Below, piece by piece: positions 8,393 to 16,240 of a stretch of DNA of 64,000 bases. Where the stretch lies: contig NZ_JARWAM010000003.1 of assembly GCF_031451695.1 (NCBI RefSeq), positions 186,001 through 250,000 of the forward strand, read 5' to 3'. The stretch comes from Franzmannia qiaohouensis. Lineage in GTDB: Bacteria > Pseudomonadota > Gammaproteobacteria > Pseudomonadales > Halomonadaceae. The notes beneath the pieces were generated by a model. That model ran no database searches. It was given only the letters and a program-made list of their open reading frames with translations, and was not told where the DNA came from. Each line of letters opens with the position of its first letter. Within the stretch, counting starts at the first letter, position 1. The translations under genes and the position numbers were made by a program.

Positions 8393-8427
8393 GATGGCTC
8401 TCCGCGATGACAGGCCATCAGCCTATT

Positions 8428-8442
8428 AAATGTCTGACATTT
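8428..8442. promoter_or_regulatory. probable DgoR operator inside the dgo promoter
   Basis: AAATGTCTGACATTT is a perfect palindrome around a central base, in the size range of GntR/FadR operators. On the minus strand a possible promoter surrounds it: TTGTCA at 8444-8449, a 17-base spacer, then TAGGCT. The palindrome would lie within the spacer, so binding would block RNA polymerase. The -10 match is weak; the palindrome itself is certain. Confidence 0.6.
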
Positions 8443-8491
8443 TGACAAGCGCGACCAAGGCCGCAGGTGCTTTACACCGGCTAGACACGAG

Positions 8492-8522
8492 CAAGCCCCC
8501 GCAGCAGGGCTACGGGGGCTTG
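8492..8522 (-). terminator. probable terminator after rplI
   Basis: CAAGCCCCCG and CGGGGGCTTG pair perfectly over 10 bp around an 11-base loop, 62 bases after the rplI stop. There is no clear T tract, so termination strength is uncertain. It isolates the ribosomal operon from the dgo operon. Confidence 0.55.
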
Positions 8523-8583
8523 GGAGATGCCGGGCGCTGACGCCCGACGGCGGCGGACGAGCGCCGCCTATGGCGTATCGCGC

Positions 8584-9030
8584 TTACTCGGCGACCACGA
8601 CCACGCGCACGCTGGTAGCGACTTCGGCATGCAGCTGCAGGTCGATGTCGTACTCACCGGTGGCACGGATCGGACCTTCCGGCATGCGCACTTCGCTCTT
8701 GGCGATGTCGATACCGGCAGAGGCGATCGCTTCGGCCAGGTCGCGCGGACCGATAGAGCCGAACAGCTTGCCCTCGTCACCAGCCTTGGAGACCAGCGAC
8801 AGTTCGATTTCGCTCAGCTGTGCGGCACGCGCTTCGGCCTCGGCCTTGCGGTCGGCGGCCTGCGCCTCGAGCTCGGCACGCTGCGCTTCGAATGCGGCGA
8901 CGTTGTCCTTGGTGGCCGGCACGGCGAGGCCGTAGGGCACCAGGTAGTTGCGGCCATATCCGGGCTTGACGGTGACCTTGTCACCCAGGCCACCCAGCTT
9001 GCCAATCTTGTCGAGCAGAATGACTTCCAT
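8584..9030 (-). CDS. rplI: 50S ribosomal protein L9
   Basis: L9 binds domain V of 23S rRNA and projects from the ribosome near the L1 stalk. The 148-residue product starts with the family signature MEVILLDKIGKLGGLGDKV and continues VKPGYGRNYLVPYGLA. The long connecting helix (about 42-75, EAQRAELEAQAADRKAEAEA) and the C-terminal domain with LFGSIGPRDLAEAI follow. It is the last gene of the rpsF operon, 15 bases after the DUF2232 gene. Confidence 0.98.
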   Translation of the reverse strand: MEVILLDKIGKLGGLGDKVTVKPGYGRNYLVPYGLAVPATKDNVAAFEAQRAELEAQAADRKAEAEARAAQLSEIELSLVSKAGDEGKLFGSIGPRDLAEAIASAGIDIAKSEVRMPEGPIRATGEYDIDLQLHAEVATSVRVVVVAE

Positions 9031-9045
9031 CTCGTTAACCTCTTG

Positions 9046-9900
9046 TCAGTCGCTTCGGGCCAGGCGCCCGCGGAAGTCCACGAGCGAGTCGATGAAGGCC
9101 AGAAGCAGCACAATCAGAATCATGGGCCAGGTGGTTATCAGCAATACATAGAAGGCCACCAACCACAGCCCGTTCATCCCCTTTACACCAATAAAACCGT
9201 GTACCAGCGCAACACCGGCCACCAGTAGCGGTACCCAGCTGAGCATCGCCAGCGCCGGGATCCCCAGCAGCATGCCGATCACGCCCAGCACCACCAGCAC
9301 CGCCAGCTCCTTGGGCGCCACGCGCAGGGCGTGGAACTCCTGGCGAAAGCCGCCGGGGTTATACAGCCCGGCCTGCCAGCTGCGCGCCAGGGCCAGGCAG
9401 GCTACCGCGGCCACCAGCACGATCAGGCCGGTCACCCCGCCGATCAGCAGCACCGCCAGGCGCTCGGTATCGAGCCCCTGACTGGCGAACTCGGTGAGCA
9501 TGCGATCGACCTCGGCCGAGTTCTGTCGCACCTGTTCGAGCAGCGGACCGGCCCCACCAGGAGGCACGAACAGCCCCAACTGGACCATCGCCGCGCCGGC
9601 CAGGGCGCCGACGATCAGCGCCTCGCTCCAGCGCATCCGCGCGCGCAGCACGCTGGCCATCAGCGTGACCAGCAGCACCGTGGCCAGCGGAATGGCATCG
9701 CCCTGCATCCACCACCAGCCGGACGGCAGCGCTGCGGCGAGGATCACCGGCATCGCCGGTGCCAGGCCGTGACGCAGCGTCACCAGGGCGGCAATGGCGG
9801 CACTGAACCAGAACAGCCAGGGAACGACGGCGGCGAGTGCCGCGGCACCCACCGCATAGGGGGTGCCGCGCATCAGCCAGCGAGCGACGGGCAGCATCAC
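9046..9900 (-). CDS. DUF2232 family integral membrane protein
   Basis: This 284-residue polytopic membrane protein has about seven hydrophobic segments (for example AVGAAALAAVVPWLFWFSAAI, VILAAALPSGWWW, LAVLLIGGVTGLIVLVAAVA, ELAVLVVLGVIGMLLGIPALAML and the C-terminal FYVLLITTWPMILIVLLLAFID). Its place between rpsR and rplI is conserved in many gammaproteobacteria and identifies it as the DUF2232/YybS-like protein of that locus. No biochemical function is known to me. The ATG at 9900 lies 10 bases after the rpsR stop. Confidence 0.85.
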   Translation of the reverse strand: MMLPVARWLMRGTPYAVGAAALAAVVPWLFWFSAAIAALVTLRHGLAPAMPVILAAALPSGWWWMQGDAIPLATVLLVTLMASVLRARMRWSEALIVGALAGAAMVQLGLFVPPGGAGPLLEQVRQNSAEVDRMLTEFASQGLDTERLAVLLIGGVTGLIVLVAAVACLALARSWQAGLYNPGGFRQEFHALRVAPKELAVLVVLGVIGMLLGIPALAMLSWVPLLVAGVALVHGFIGVKGMNGLWLVAFYVLLITTWPMILIVLLLAFIDSLVDFRGRLARSD

Positions 9901-9909
9901 GCCAATGGC

Positions 9910-10137
9910 TTACTGGTGGCTATCGGTGTACGGCAACAGCGCCAGGTAGCGCGCCCGCTTGATCGCGGTAGACAGCTGGCGCTGGTAGCGGGCCTTGGTA
10001 CCGGTGATGCGGCTCGGTACGATCTTGCCGGTCTCGGTGACGTAGGCCTTGAGCGTATCGATATCCTTGTAATCGATCTGCTTCACGCCTTCGGCGGTGA
10101 AACGGCAGAACTTGCGGCGACGGAAAAAGCGTGCCAT
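9910..10137 (-). CDS. rpsR: 30S ribosomal protein S18
   Basis: S18 binds S6 and the central domain of 16S rRNA. The 75-residue product has the family sequence MARFFRRRKFCRFTAEGVK, then DYKDIDTLKAYVTETGKIVPSRITGTKARYQRQL. It lies 27 bases after rpsF, its structural partner. Confidence 0.98.
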   Translation of the reverse strand: MARFFRRRKFCRFTAEGVKQIDYKDIDTLKAYVTETGKIVPSRITGTKARYQRQLSTAIKRARYLALLPYTDSHQ

Positions 10138-10164
10138 GAAAAAGTCTCCTATGGTCGTGCGAAA

Positions 10165-10572
10165 TCAGTTGGCTTCGGCGGTTTCTTCTTCGTTCTCGTT
10201 TTCGTTCTCGTTCCGCTCGCGGGGCTTGTCCTCGCGACGCGGACGCTTGTCTTCCGCCGGCTTCATCATCGGTGATGCTTCGGTGATGGCTTCCTTGCAG
10301 CGCACGACCAGGCTACGCAGGATGGCGTCGTTGAAGCGGAAGATGTTCTCGATCTCTTCGAGGGTCTCGCCGCGGCACTCGACGTTCATCATCACGTAGT
10401 GAGCCTTGTGGATCTTGTTGATCGGGTAGGCCAGGTGACGGCGGCCCCAATCTTCCAGACGATGCACGGTACCGCCGCTCTCGGTGACGAGAGTGGTGTA
10501 GCGCTCGACCATCGCCGGAACCTGTTCGCTCTGGTCCGGGTGGACCATGAACACGATTTCGTAATGACGCAT
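10165..10572 (-). CDS. rpsF: 30S ribosomal protein S6
   Basis: S6 dimerises with S18 on the 30S platform. The frame is open to 10665, but the start is the ATG at 10572 (MRHYEIVFMVHPDQ), preceded by AAGGAG at 5 bases. This gives 135 residues with the ferredoxin-like fold (VHRLEDWGRRHLAYPINK, HYVMMNVEC). The acidic, repetitive C-terminal tail (ENENENEEETAEAN) is of the kind that RimK extends with glutamates in E. coli S6; no rimK gene is in the window. Its leader has unusual features described separately. Confidence 0.97.
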   Translation of the reverse strand: MRHYEIVFMVHPDQSEQVPAMVERYTTLVTESGGTVHRLEDWGRRHLAYPINKIHKAHYVMMNVECRGETLEEIENIFRFNDAILRSLVVRCKEAITEASPMMKPAEDKRPRREDKPRERNENENENEEETAEAN

Positions 10573-10577
10573 GCTAG

Positions 10578-10680
10578 CTCCTTTCGGTTTGGCAGCTTCC
10601 TGAGGCCTGACGTGGCACGACCAGGGGAAGCAAGGAGGTGATAGTGGAAACACTAATGCCCGCACGAAGGACGCACGGGC
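10578..10680 (-). promoter_or_regulatory. rpsF 5' leader with hairpin and anti-Shine-Dalgarno copy
   Basis: The leader between the predicted promoter and rpsF is about 108 bases long. At its 5' end (10658-10680) a hairpin of about 9 pairs can form. At 10632-10642 the transcript would read ATCACCTCCTT, the same 11 bases as the 3' tail of 16S rRNA. It is complementary to the rpsF ribosome site AAGGAG at 10578-10583, so the leader could fold back and mask that site. S6:S18 autoregulation through rpsF leaders is known in bacteria. I cannot show that this leader contains the known binding motif. Confidence 0.5.
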
Positions 10681-10686
10681 GCCAAT

Positions 10687-10715
10687 ATTCTAAGGACTAA
10701 AGGCAAATTTCGCAA
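10687..10715 (-). promoter_or_regulatory. sigma70-type promoter of the rpsF operon
   Basis: On the minus strand TTGCGA (10710-10715) and TAGAAT (10687-10692) are separated by 17 bases. Initiation would fall near 10680, at the base of the leader hairpin. The match to the consensus is good and the location is right for rpsF-rpsR-DUF2232-rplI. Confidence 0.65.
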
Positions 10716-10750
10716 GCTGGAGGGAGAGAAGTGTTGGGCTATGGCATATA

Positions 10751-10964
10751 GCTAGCAGCACCCTCGGGACTGATCCGCCGGTAGGCCTACGAGGAGGCGC
10801 TGTAAACCCATCCCTGGGCGCTACATTGCGCCCTGCTGCGCTCTCGCATCCTGCTTCGCTTGCAGGACCAGTGCTGGCCAGCCATGGCCAGCCCGTTCGG
10901 AGCAATGCTCCTCACCCATGGCGCAAACCTCCTCTTCGACCTACCGCCGGCGTCCCTCGCTAGC
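10751..10964. repeat. structured dispersed repeat, long form (copy A)
   Basis: This copy is bounded by GCTAGC on both sides. Outer arms (GGTAGG at 10780-10785 with CCTACC at 10940-10945, extended by neighbouring bases) and an inner stem (TTGCGCC 10826-10832 with GGCGCAA 10920-10926) make it a large inverted repeat. The central 90 or so bases carry further small hairpins. Closely similar to copy B at 16319-16524; copies C and D lack the central part. Together with the rpsF leader and promoter it fills the 429 bases between rpsF and rlmB. Confidence 0.8.
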
Positions 10965-11001
10965 AGGCAGTGCGCCATTCTGGCAACTGCAATGAACGTG
11001 G

Positions 11002-11820
11002 CTATAACAAGACGGCACTCTGATGACGCTGGCGCACCGCCTCGAACAGGCAGACGCCAGTGGCCACCGAGACGTTGAGGCTGGAGACGCTGCCGGCCAT
11101 CGGCAGCTTGACCAACCCATCGCAGGCCTCGCGGGTCAGGCGCCGCATGCCCTTGCCCTCGGCGCCCATCACCAGCGCCGTGGCGCCGCGGAAGTCGGCC
11201 TCGAACACGCTGGCGTCGGCTTCGCCGGCGGTGCCGGTGATCCACACCCCCAGCGCCTTGAGCTTGGCCATGGCCCGCGCCAGGTTGGTGACCTGGTACA
11301 CCGGCACGCTCTCCGCCGCACCGCAGGCCACCTTGCGCACCGTGGCGTTGAGCGGCGCGGCCTTGTCCTTGGGTACGATCACGCCGTCGACGCCGGCGGC
11401 ATCGGCACTGCGCAGACAGGCGCCGAAGTTGTGCACATCGGTGACGCCGTCGAGGATCAGCAGCAGCGGCGGCGGCGCATCGACCGGCCATGCCTCGAGA
11501 CGCAGCCACAGAGAGGCCTCGCCCTCGGCGGCCAGCGGCGTACAGAACGCAACGATGCCTTGGTGGGCCGCCCCCTGGGCCAGCTCATCGAGCAGCTCGC
11601 GGGGCTGGCTTACCAGCCGTGCGCCGCGCTGCTGGGCGCTGTCGACCAGCTCGGCAAGCCGCGCCGCGGCACCGCCCTCCTGCACCCACAGCTCACGGGG
11701 GCGCTCGCCGCGCTCGAGCAGTGCACGCACCGCGTGCACGCCGTAGACCGCATCCAGGCCGCCGGGGGGCTGGGCTTTATTGCCTTTCGGTGACGGCTTG
11801 CGGCGCTTGTGTATCGCCAT
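11002..11820 (-). CDS. rlmB: 23S rRNA (guanosine-2251-2'-O)-methyltransferase RlmB
   Basis: This SpoU (TrmH/SPOUT)-family enzyme methylates the ribose of G2251 in the 23S rRNA P loop, using SAM bound in a trefoil knot. The 272-residue protein has a basic N-terminal tail (MAIHKRRKPSPKGNKA), an L30-like substrate domain beginning AVYGVHAVRALLERG, and the SPOUT motifs LLILDGVTDVHNFGACLRSADA, LVMGAEGKGMRRLTRE and the final SSLNVSVATGVCLFEAVRQR. It begins within the rnr stop codon (TGATG overlap), the same rnr-rlmB pairing seen in E. coli. Confidence 0.95.
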   Translation of the reverse strand: MAIHKRRKPSPKGNKAQPPGGLDAVYGVHAVRALLERGERPRELWVQEGGAAARLAELVDSAQQRGARLVSQPRELLDELAQGAAHQGIVAFCTPLAAEGEASLWLRLEAWPVDAPPPLLLILDGVTDVHNFGACLRSADAAGVDGVIVPKDKAAPLNATVRKVACGAAESVPVYQVTNLARAMAKLKALGVWITGTAGEADASVFEADFRGATALVMGAEGKGMRRLTREACDGLVKLPMAGSVSSLNVSVATGVCLFEAVRQRHQSAVLL

Positions 11821-14225
11821 CAGCGCTTGCCACCGCCGCCCTTGGGTTTGCGGGGGCCGCGGCGGCGCCGCGACTTGCCGCCCGGCGCCTCGGCCTTGTC
11901 GCTCTTGGCAGCGTCCGGCTTGGCGCCGTCCGACTTGGCAGCGCTCGGCTTGCCACGCTTGGGCGTGCGCTTCGGCCGCGGCTTGTCGTCGACCAGGTCG
12001 AAGTCGAGCTTGCGCTCATCGAGATCGACCCGCGCCACCTGCACGGTGACCCCGTCGCCGAGGCGATAAGAGATCCCGGAGCGCTCGCCTTTGAGGCGAT
12101 GCTTCTCGGCCTCGTAGTGGTAGTAGTCGGAGGGCAGCGAAGTGACGTGGACCAGGCCCTCGACATAGATGTCGTCGAGGCGCACGAAGATACCGAACTG
12201 GGTTACCGAAGCGATGGTACCGTCGTAGACCTCGCCGAGCTTGTCGGACATGAACTCGCACTTGAGCCAGTCCTCGACGTCGCGGGTGGCGTCGTCGGCG
12301 CGGCGCTCGGTCATCGAGCAGTGCTCGCCGAGCTCGATCATCTGCTCGAAGGTATACGGGCACCAGCTGCTCGGCGGATCCACCGGCGCGCCCTCGGCGC
12401 GCAGCACCGTGGCAGTCTGGCGCGGGCCGCGCACCACCGAACGAATCGCGCGGTGCACCAGCAGGTCCGGATAGCGACGGATCGGCGAGGTGAAATGGGC
12501 ATAGGCCGGGTAAGCCAGGCCGAAGTGGCCCTCGTTGTGCGGCGAGTAGACCGCGCGGTTCATCGAGCGCAGCATCACGGTCTGGATGATGTCGGCATCG
12601 GGGCGATCCTTGATCACCTCGGCAAGCGCGCGATAGTCCTGGGGCGTGGGGTCATCGCCGCCGCCCAGCGACAGCCCGAGCTCGTTGAGGAACAGCCGCA
12701 GCTTGTCGAGACGCTCCGGCGTCGGCGGCTGGTGGATGCGGTACAGCGCCGGCAGGTCGTGCTTGTCGAGGAAGCGCGCGGTGGCCACGTTGGCGGCCAG
12801 CATGCACTCCTCGATGATCTTGTGGGCGTCGTTGCGTGAGCGCGGCACGATGTTCTCGATCTTGCGCTCCTCGTTGAACAGGATCGCCGTCTCGGTGGTC
12901 TCGAACTCGATGGCGCCGCGCTCGCTGCGTGACTCGCGCAGTAGGTGGTAAAGTGCGTGGAGATTCTCCAGCGACGGCACCAGCTCGCGGTACTCCTCGT
13001 GCAGCGCGGTGCGCTCGGGGCTCTCCTCGCTCTCGAGGATCTTGCCGACCTTGTTATAGGTGAGGCGGGCATGGGAGCGGAACACCGCCTCGTAGAAGCG
13101 GTAGCGGCTGATCACCCCGCTCTGGGAGATATTCATCTCACAGACCATCGCCAGGCGGTCGACGTCCGGGTTCAGCGAGCAGAGTCCGTTGGAGAGCAGC
13201 TCCGGCAGCATCGGCACCACCTGCCCGGGGAAGTACACCGAGTTGCCGCGGGTGTGGGCCTCCTGGTCCAGGGCAGTGCCGGGGCGCACGTAGTGCGAGA
13301 CGTCGGCGATCGCCACCAGCAGCTTCCAGCTGCCGGACTTGGTTTTCCAGGCGCACACCGCGTCGTCGAAGTCCTTGGCGCTCTCGTCGTCGATGGTCAC
13401 CAGCGGCACGTCGCGCAGGTCGATGCGGTGCGCCTTGTCCTCCTCGGCGACCTCGGCCGACATGCTGGCGATCTGGTCGAGCACGTCGGGCGGGAAGTCG
13501 GCGGGAATATCGTGGCTGCGGATGGCGATGTCGATCTCCATCCCCGGATCCATGCGCTCGCCGAGCACCTCGACCACCTCGCCCACCGGCTGTACCCGGG
13601 TCTCGGGCTGTTTGACGATCTTGGCCGAGACCACCTGGCCGTCCTGGGCGCCGCCGCAGGCGCTGTGGGGGATGATCACTTCCTGGGAGATGCGCGAGTT
13701 CTCGGGGATCAGCACCCCGAACTCATCGCTGTTCTGGCGGTAGACGCCGACGATGGTCTGGGTATTGCGGGCGATGATCTCGGCGATGGTCGCCTCGTCG
13801 CGGCCGCGGCGGTCGCGGCCACTGACCCGCACCAGCACGTGGTCGCCGTGGAACACGCGGCGCATCTGACGCGGCGGTAGCACCAGGTCGGGCTTCTTGC
13901 CGTCATCGCGGATCAGGAAGCCGAAGCCGTCGCGATGGCCAAGCACCTTGCCCTTGATCAGGTCGAGCTTGTCGATCAGCGCATAGGCGCCGCGGCGGTC
14001 GCGCAGGATCTGGCCGTCGCGCTCCATCGCCGCCAGGCGGCGGCGCACCGCCTCGAGCTGGTTGTCATCCTCGAGGCCCAGCATGCGGCTCATGTTCTCG
14101 TGGGTGATCGGCTTGCCGTAGTCTTCCAGTCGGGCCAGCAGGTATTCGCGGCTGGGGACGGGATTGTCGTACTTGTGGGCTTCACGTTCCGCGTGGGGGT
14201 CGTCGCTGAGCGTCCAATGAGTCAT
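11820..14225 (-). CDS. rnr: ribonuclease R
   Basis: RNase R is a processive 3'-5' exoribonuclease that degrades structured RNA and takes part in rRNA and tmRNA-related quality control. The start used is the ATG at 14225 (MTHWTLSDDPHAE); the frame stays open another 36 codons without support. The 801-residue protein has a winged-helix N-terminus (SREYLLARLEDYGKP), two cold-shock domains, the RNB catalytic domain with VTIDDESAKDFDDAVCA (metal-binding aspartates), and an S1 domain near YDGTIASVTQFGIFVRLDD. A lysine/arginine-rich disordered tail (from about 755) repeats AKSDGAKPDAAKSDKAEA, as in other RNase R enzymes. Confidence 0.96.
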   Translation of the reverse strand: MTHWTLSDDPHAEREAHKYDNPVPSREYLLARLEDYGKPITHENMSRMLGLEDDNQLEAVRRRLAAMERDGQILRDRRGAYALIDKLDLIKGKVLGHRDGFGFLIRDDGKKPDLVLPPRQMRRVFHGDHVLVRVSGRDRRGRDEATIAEIIARNTQTIVGVYRQNSDEFGVLIPENSRISQEVIIPHSACGGAQDGQVVSAKIVKQPETRVQPVGEVVEVLGERMDPGMEIDIAIRSHDIPADFPPDVLDQIASMSAEVAEEDKAHRIDLRDVPLVTIDDESAKDFDDAVCAWKTKSGSWKLLVAIADVSHYVRPGTALDQEAHTRGNSVYFPGQVVPMLPELLSNGLCSLNPDVDRLAMVCEMNISQSGVISRYRFYEAVFRSHARLTYNKVGKILESEESPERTALHEEYRELVPSLENLHALYHLLRESRSERGAIEFETTETAILFNEERKIENIVPRSRNDAHKIIEECMLAANVATARFLDKHDLPALYRIHQPPTPERLDKLRLFLNELGLSLGGGDDPTPQDYRALAEVIKDRPDADIIQTVMLRSMNRAVYSPHNEGHFGLAYPAYAHFTSPIRRYPDLLVHRAIRSVVRGPRQTATVLRAEGAPVDPPSSWCPYTFEQMIELGEHCSMTERRADDATRDVEDWLKCEFMSDKLGEVYDGTIASVTQFGIFVRLDDIYVEGLVHVTSLPSDYYHYEAEKHRLKGERSGISYRLGDGVTVQVARVDLDERKLDFDLVDDKPRPKRTPKRGKPSAAKSDGAKPDAAKSDKAEAPGGKSRRRRGPRKPKGGGGKR

Positions 14226-14398
14226 GCGAGGGGCGTCCTTGAAGAATTGCGCGCGAGGCACTGCGGGCGGGAGGCAATATTCGGTCGTGTTGTCAATGTC
14301 ATGGCGGCAGTATAGCGCCGCCGCTCTCCACACCCAACCATTGCCGACCCGCAGTGCTCGCTGGCGTACCGAAAAGGCGCCCAGACGGCGCTCGGGGC

Positions 14399-14426
14399 TT
14401 GCAATTCACCGCGCAATCGGTATGAT
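14399..14426 (+). promoter_or_regulatory. promoter of the tRNA-Leu array
   Basis: TTGCAA (14399-14404) and TATGAT (14421-14426) are spaced by 16 bases and lie 11 bases before the first tRNA-Leu gene. The predicted start is only a few bases upstream of the mature 5' end. Confidence 0.6.
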
Positions 14427-14437
14427 GCTGGCCACTT

Positions 14438-14524
14438 GCCCAGATGGCGGAATTGGTAGACGCGCTAGCTTCAGGTGCTAGTGTCCTTACGGACGTGGAG
14501 GTTCAAGTCCTCTTCTGGGCACCA
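14438..14524 (+). tRNA. tRNA-Leu (CAG)
   Basis: An 87-nt class II tRNA with acceptor GCCCAGA/TCTGGGC and encoded CCA. The anticodon stem CTAGC/GCTAG encloses the loop TTCAGGT, giving anticodon CAG. The long variable arm and GGTTCAAGTCC T arm are present. It is the first of four near-identical copies. Confidence 0.97.
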
Positions 14525-14590
14525 ATCGATGTCTTCGGATGTCACGGGATGCAAGTCCCACGCTCTTTATCAGCTCGACGGTTCATGTTC

Positions 14591-14677
14591 GCCCAGGTGG
14601 CGGAATTGGTAGACGCGCTAGCTTCAGGTGCTAGTGTCCTTACGGACGTGGAGGTTCAAGTCCTCTCCTGGGCACCA
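14591..14677 (+). tRNA. tRNA-Leu (CAG), second copy
   Basis: Same 87-nt gene with acceptor GCCCAGG/CCTGGGC and encoded CCA. The leader CATGTTC (14584-14590) is exactly complementary to the trailer GAACATG (14681-14687), which would extend the acceptor helix in the precursor. Confidence 0.97.
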
Positions 14678-14699
14678 CGCGAACATGACCACACGATAC

Positions 14700-14786
14700 G
14701 CCCAGGTGGCGGAATTGGTAGACGCGCTAGCTTCAGGTGCTAGTGTCCTTATGGACGTGGAGGTTCAAGTCCTCTCCTGGGCACCA
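14700..14786 (+). tRNA. tRNA-Leu (CAG), third copy
   Basis: Same gene as the second copy except one base in the variable arm (CCTTATGG). Its leader CACGATAC (14692-14699) is exactly complementary to the trailer GTATCGTG (14790-14797), a different stem from that of copy two. Confidence 0.97.
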
Positions 14787-14826
14787 CGCGTATCGTGCAG
14801 CAAGAGCCCCCTTCGATGTATCCGCT

Positions 14827-14913
14827 GCCCAGATGGCGGAATTGGTAGACGCGCTAGCTTCAGGTGCTAGTGTCCTTACGGACGTGGAGGTTCAAGTCCT
14901 CTTCTGGGCACCA
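14827..14913 (+). tRNA. tRNA-Leu (CAG), fourth copy
   Basis: Same as the first copy (acceptor GCCCAGA/TCTGGGC, encoded CCA, anticodon CAG). No leader-trailer complementarity is seen around this copy or the first. Confidence 0.97.
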
Positions 14914-15019
14914 CTAACTACTACTAGTAGTACCCCCTCATATCTCCTCGACTCGCACCACCACCCCGCAACGATCAGGGTGGCGATTTCTCGTGCCTGC
15001 TCAGTGGGCACTGGCCAGG

Positions 15020-15877
15020 CTAGTCGAAGCGGCCCGGTAGCCTGGCGACCTCCTCCAGCGCCCAGCCGTCGCTGACCACCCGGCTCTCCAGTCGCTGCGC
15101 CGCGGCCGCGGGCAGGTTGGGAAAGAAATCCAGCCCGGTGCGCGCCTCGACCTCGTCAATGCTGACCAGGTAGTCGTCGAGGGGCTCATCGCCGGCGACC
15201 TCCTGGGGCATGATGAAGGCCAGCGCCAGCGGCTGCTCGGCGGGCACCACCAGGATCTTGTAGAAGGCCTCGGGCACCTCCACCAGCCCCACGCGATTGA
15301 AGACATTGTCCATGAATCGCTCGGGAAACACCGGGCCGGTGATCACCTGCACCACCCCGAAGCGCGGCACGAAATGGTCGATCACGACCTCCTCGAGGCG
15401 CTGCCAGAGGCGTCGGTTGAGGTCCGGACGCTGCGGCGAGATATTGCTCATCAGGAAGCTCTGCGCCTGGGCCTCGACGCCATGCACCGCGGCGATGGCG
15501 TAGTTAGGCGCCAGATGGCCGCGGTCATAGCCGCTGCCGAAGTAGCTATCCGGCGCAATCGGCCACAGGGTGCGCCAGTCGCGTTGAAAATTGGGCCGCG
15601 GGCCGGCTCGCGGATCCTCGACCTCATGCAGGGTATAGCTGACCCATAGCGGGTTGACGCGTAGATCCGACCAGCCGACCAGGAAGCCGTCGTTGCGCAG
15701 CACCCGATGCAGGCTGGTCGGCGTCGGCGACTCCCAGGTCGGCACCCCCATCCACACCAGTTGGTCGCGATATTCCTGCTCCTGGCTGTACCACAGGCCG
15801 GTGCCGACCAGCACGAATACCAGGCTGATACCGAAGCCGCGCGCCCGTCGGCGCCAGCGAGATATGCGTCGCTTCAT
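15020..15877 (-). CDS. membrane-anchored DNA/RNA non-specific endonuclease
   Basis: The 285-residue protein is a His-Me finger nuclease of the NucA/EndA type. After a very basic start (MKRRISRWRRRARGFG) a single membrane segment (ISLVFVLVGTGLWYS) anchors it with the catalytic domain outside the cytoplasm. The catalytic motif is YDRGHLAPNYAI (near residue 120), the DRGH signature with its general-base histidine. The metal-binding asparagine follows in MSNISPQRPDLNRRLWQRLE. Such enzymes degrade external nucleic acids for nutrients or act in DNA uptake. It stands alone, without a visible partner gene. The start has only a weak ribosome site. Confidence 0.88.
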   Translation of the reverse strand: MKRRISRWRRRARGFGISLVFVLVGTGLWYSQEQEYRDQLVWMGVPTWESPTPTSLHRVLRNDGFLVGWSDLRVNPLWVSYTLHEVEDPRAGPRPNFQRDWRTLWPIAPDSYFGSGYDRGHLAPNYAIAAVHGVEAQAQSFLMSNISPQRPDLNRRLWQRLEEVVIDHFVPRFGVVQVITGPVFPERFMDNVFNRVGLVEVPEAFYKILVVPAEQPLALAFIMPQEVAGDEPLDDYLVSIDEVEARTGLDFFPNLPAAAAQRLESRVVSDGWALEEVARLPGRFD

Positions 15878-15964
15878 GTAGTGAACACTTGCTGACTCTC
15901 GATCATCCGTGAAACGGGGCCACGCCGGAACGCACCACGTTAGCTAAAGCGCCCCAGTAAGTAC

Positions 15965-16240
15965 TTACCAACCGACCGAGAACATCGTCTCCAGGTCGTG
16001 GCGCGAGTGTACCTGCATGGCATTGAGGGTCTCGGTCTCACGAATCCCCTCCACCTGGTCGAGGCGTTCGGTGACCAGCTGGGCCAGCCCCTCGAAGTCG
16101 CGGGTGCGGGCGATCGCCACCAGGTCGTAGCGACCGCAGGTGGAGAACACTTCGCTGATGCCCTCGACGTCGGCCAGGCGCTCGGCCACGGCCTTGATCT
16201 TGCCCTTCTCGGCGTTGATCAGAATCACGGCGTTCTGCAT
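15965..16240 (-). CDS. stand-alone Lrp/AsnC ligand-binding domain protein
   Basis: At 91 residues this is only the RAM (AsnC-type regulatory) half of an Lrp/AsnC regulator, with no helix-turn-helix. It has the fold's sequence MQNAVILINAEKGKIKAVAERL, VEGISEVFSTCGRYDLVAIART and MQVHSRHDLETMFSVGW. Stand-alone domains of this kind form decamers and may bind amino acids or modulate full-length Lrp proteins. The start at 16240 has AAGGAG 6 bases upstream. The frame is open to 16444, but the extra 68 codons would be translated from the dispersed repeat next door and are rejected. Confidence 0.85.
   Translation of the reverse strand: MQNAVILINAEKGKIKAVAERLADVEGISEVFSTCGRYDLVAIARTRDFEGLAQLVTERLDQVEGIRETETLNAMQVHSRHDLETMFSVGW

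Noticed and set aside
10690..10905. Similar peptides in copies A and B of the repeat (N-terminal extension at 16241-16444 and frame at 10690-10905)
   Set aside because: The peptide similarity comes from the DNA repeat being copied, not from a protein family. Neither has a ribosome site, and the AsnC-type gene has its own start at 16240.
14438..14913. Regularly spaced repeats resembling a CRISPR array
   Set aside because: The units are 87-nt tRNA-Leu genes with encoded CCA; spacers are of uneven length and no cas genes are present.
14444..15075. Open frames across the tRNA-Leu array
   Set aside because: They are translations of the tRNA genes and repeat the same peptide with each copy.
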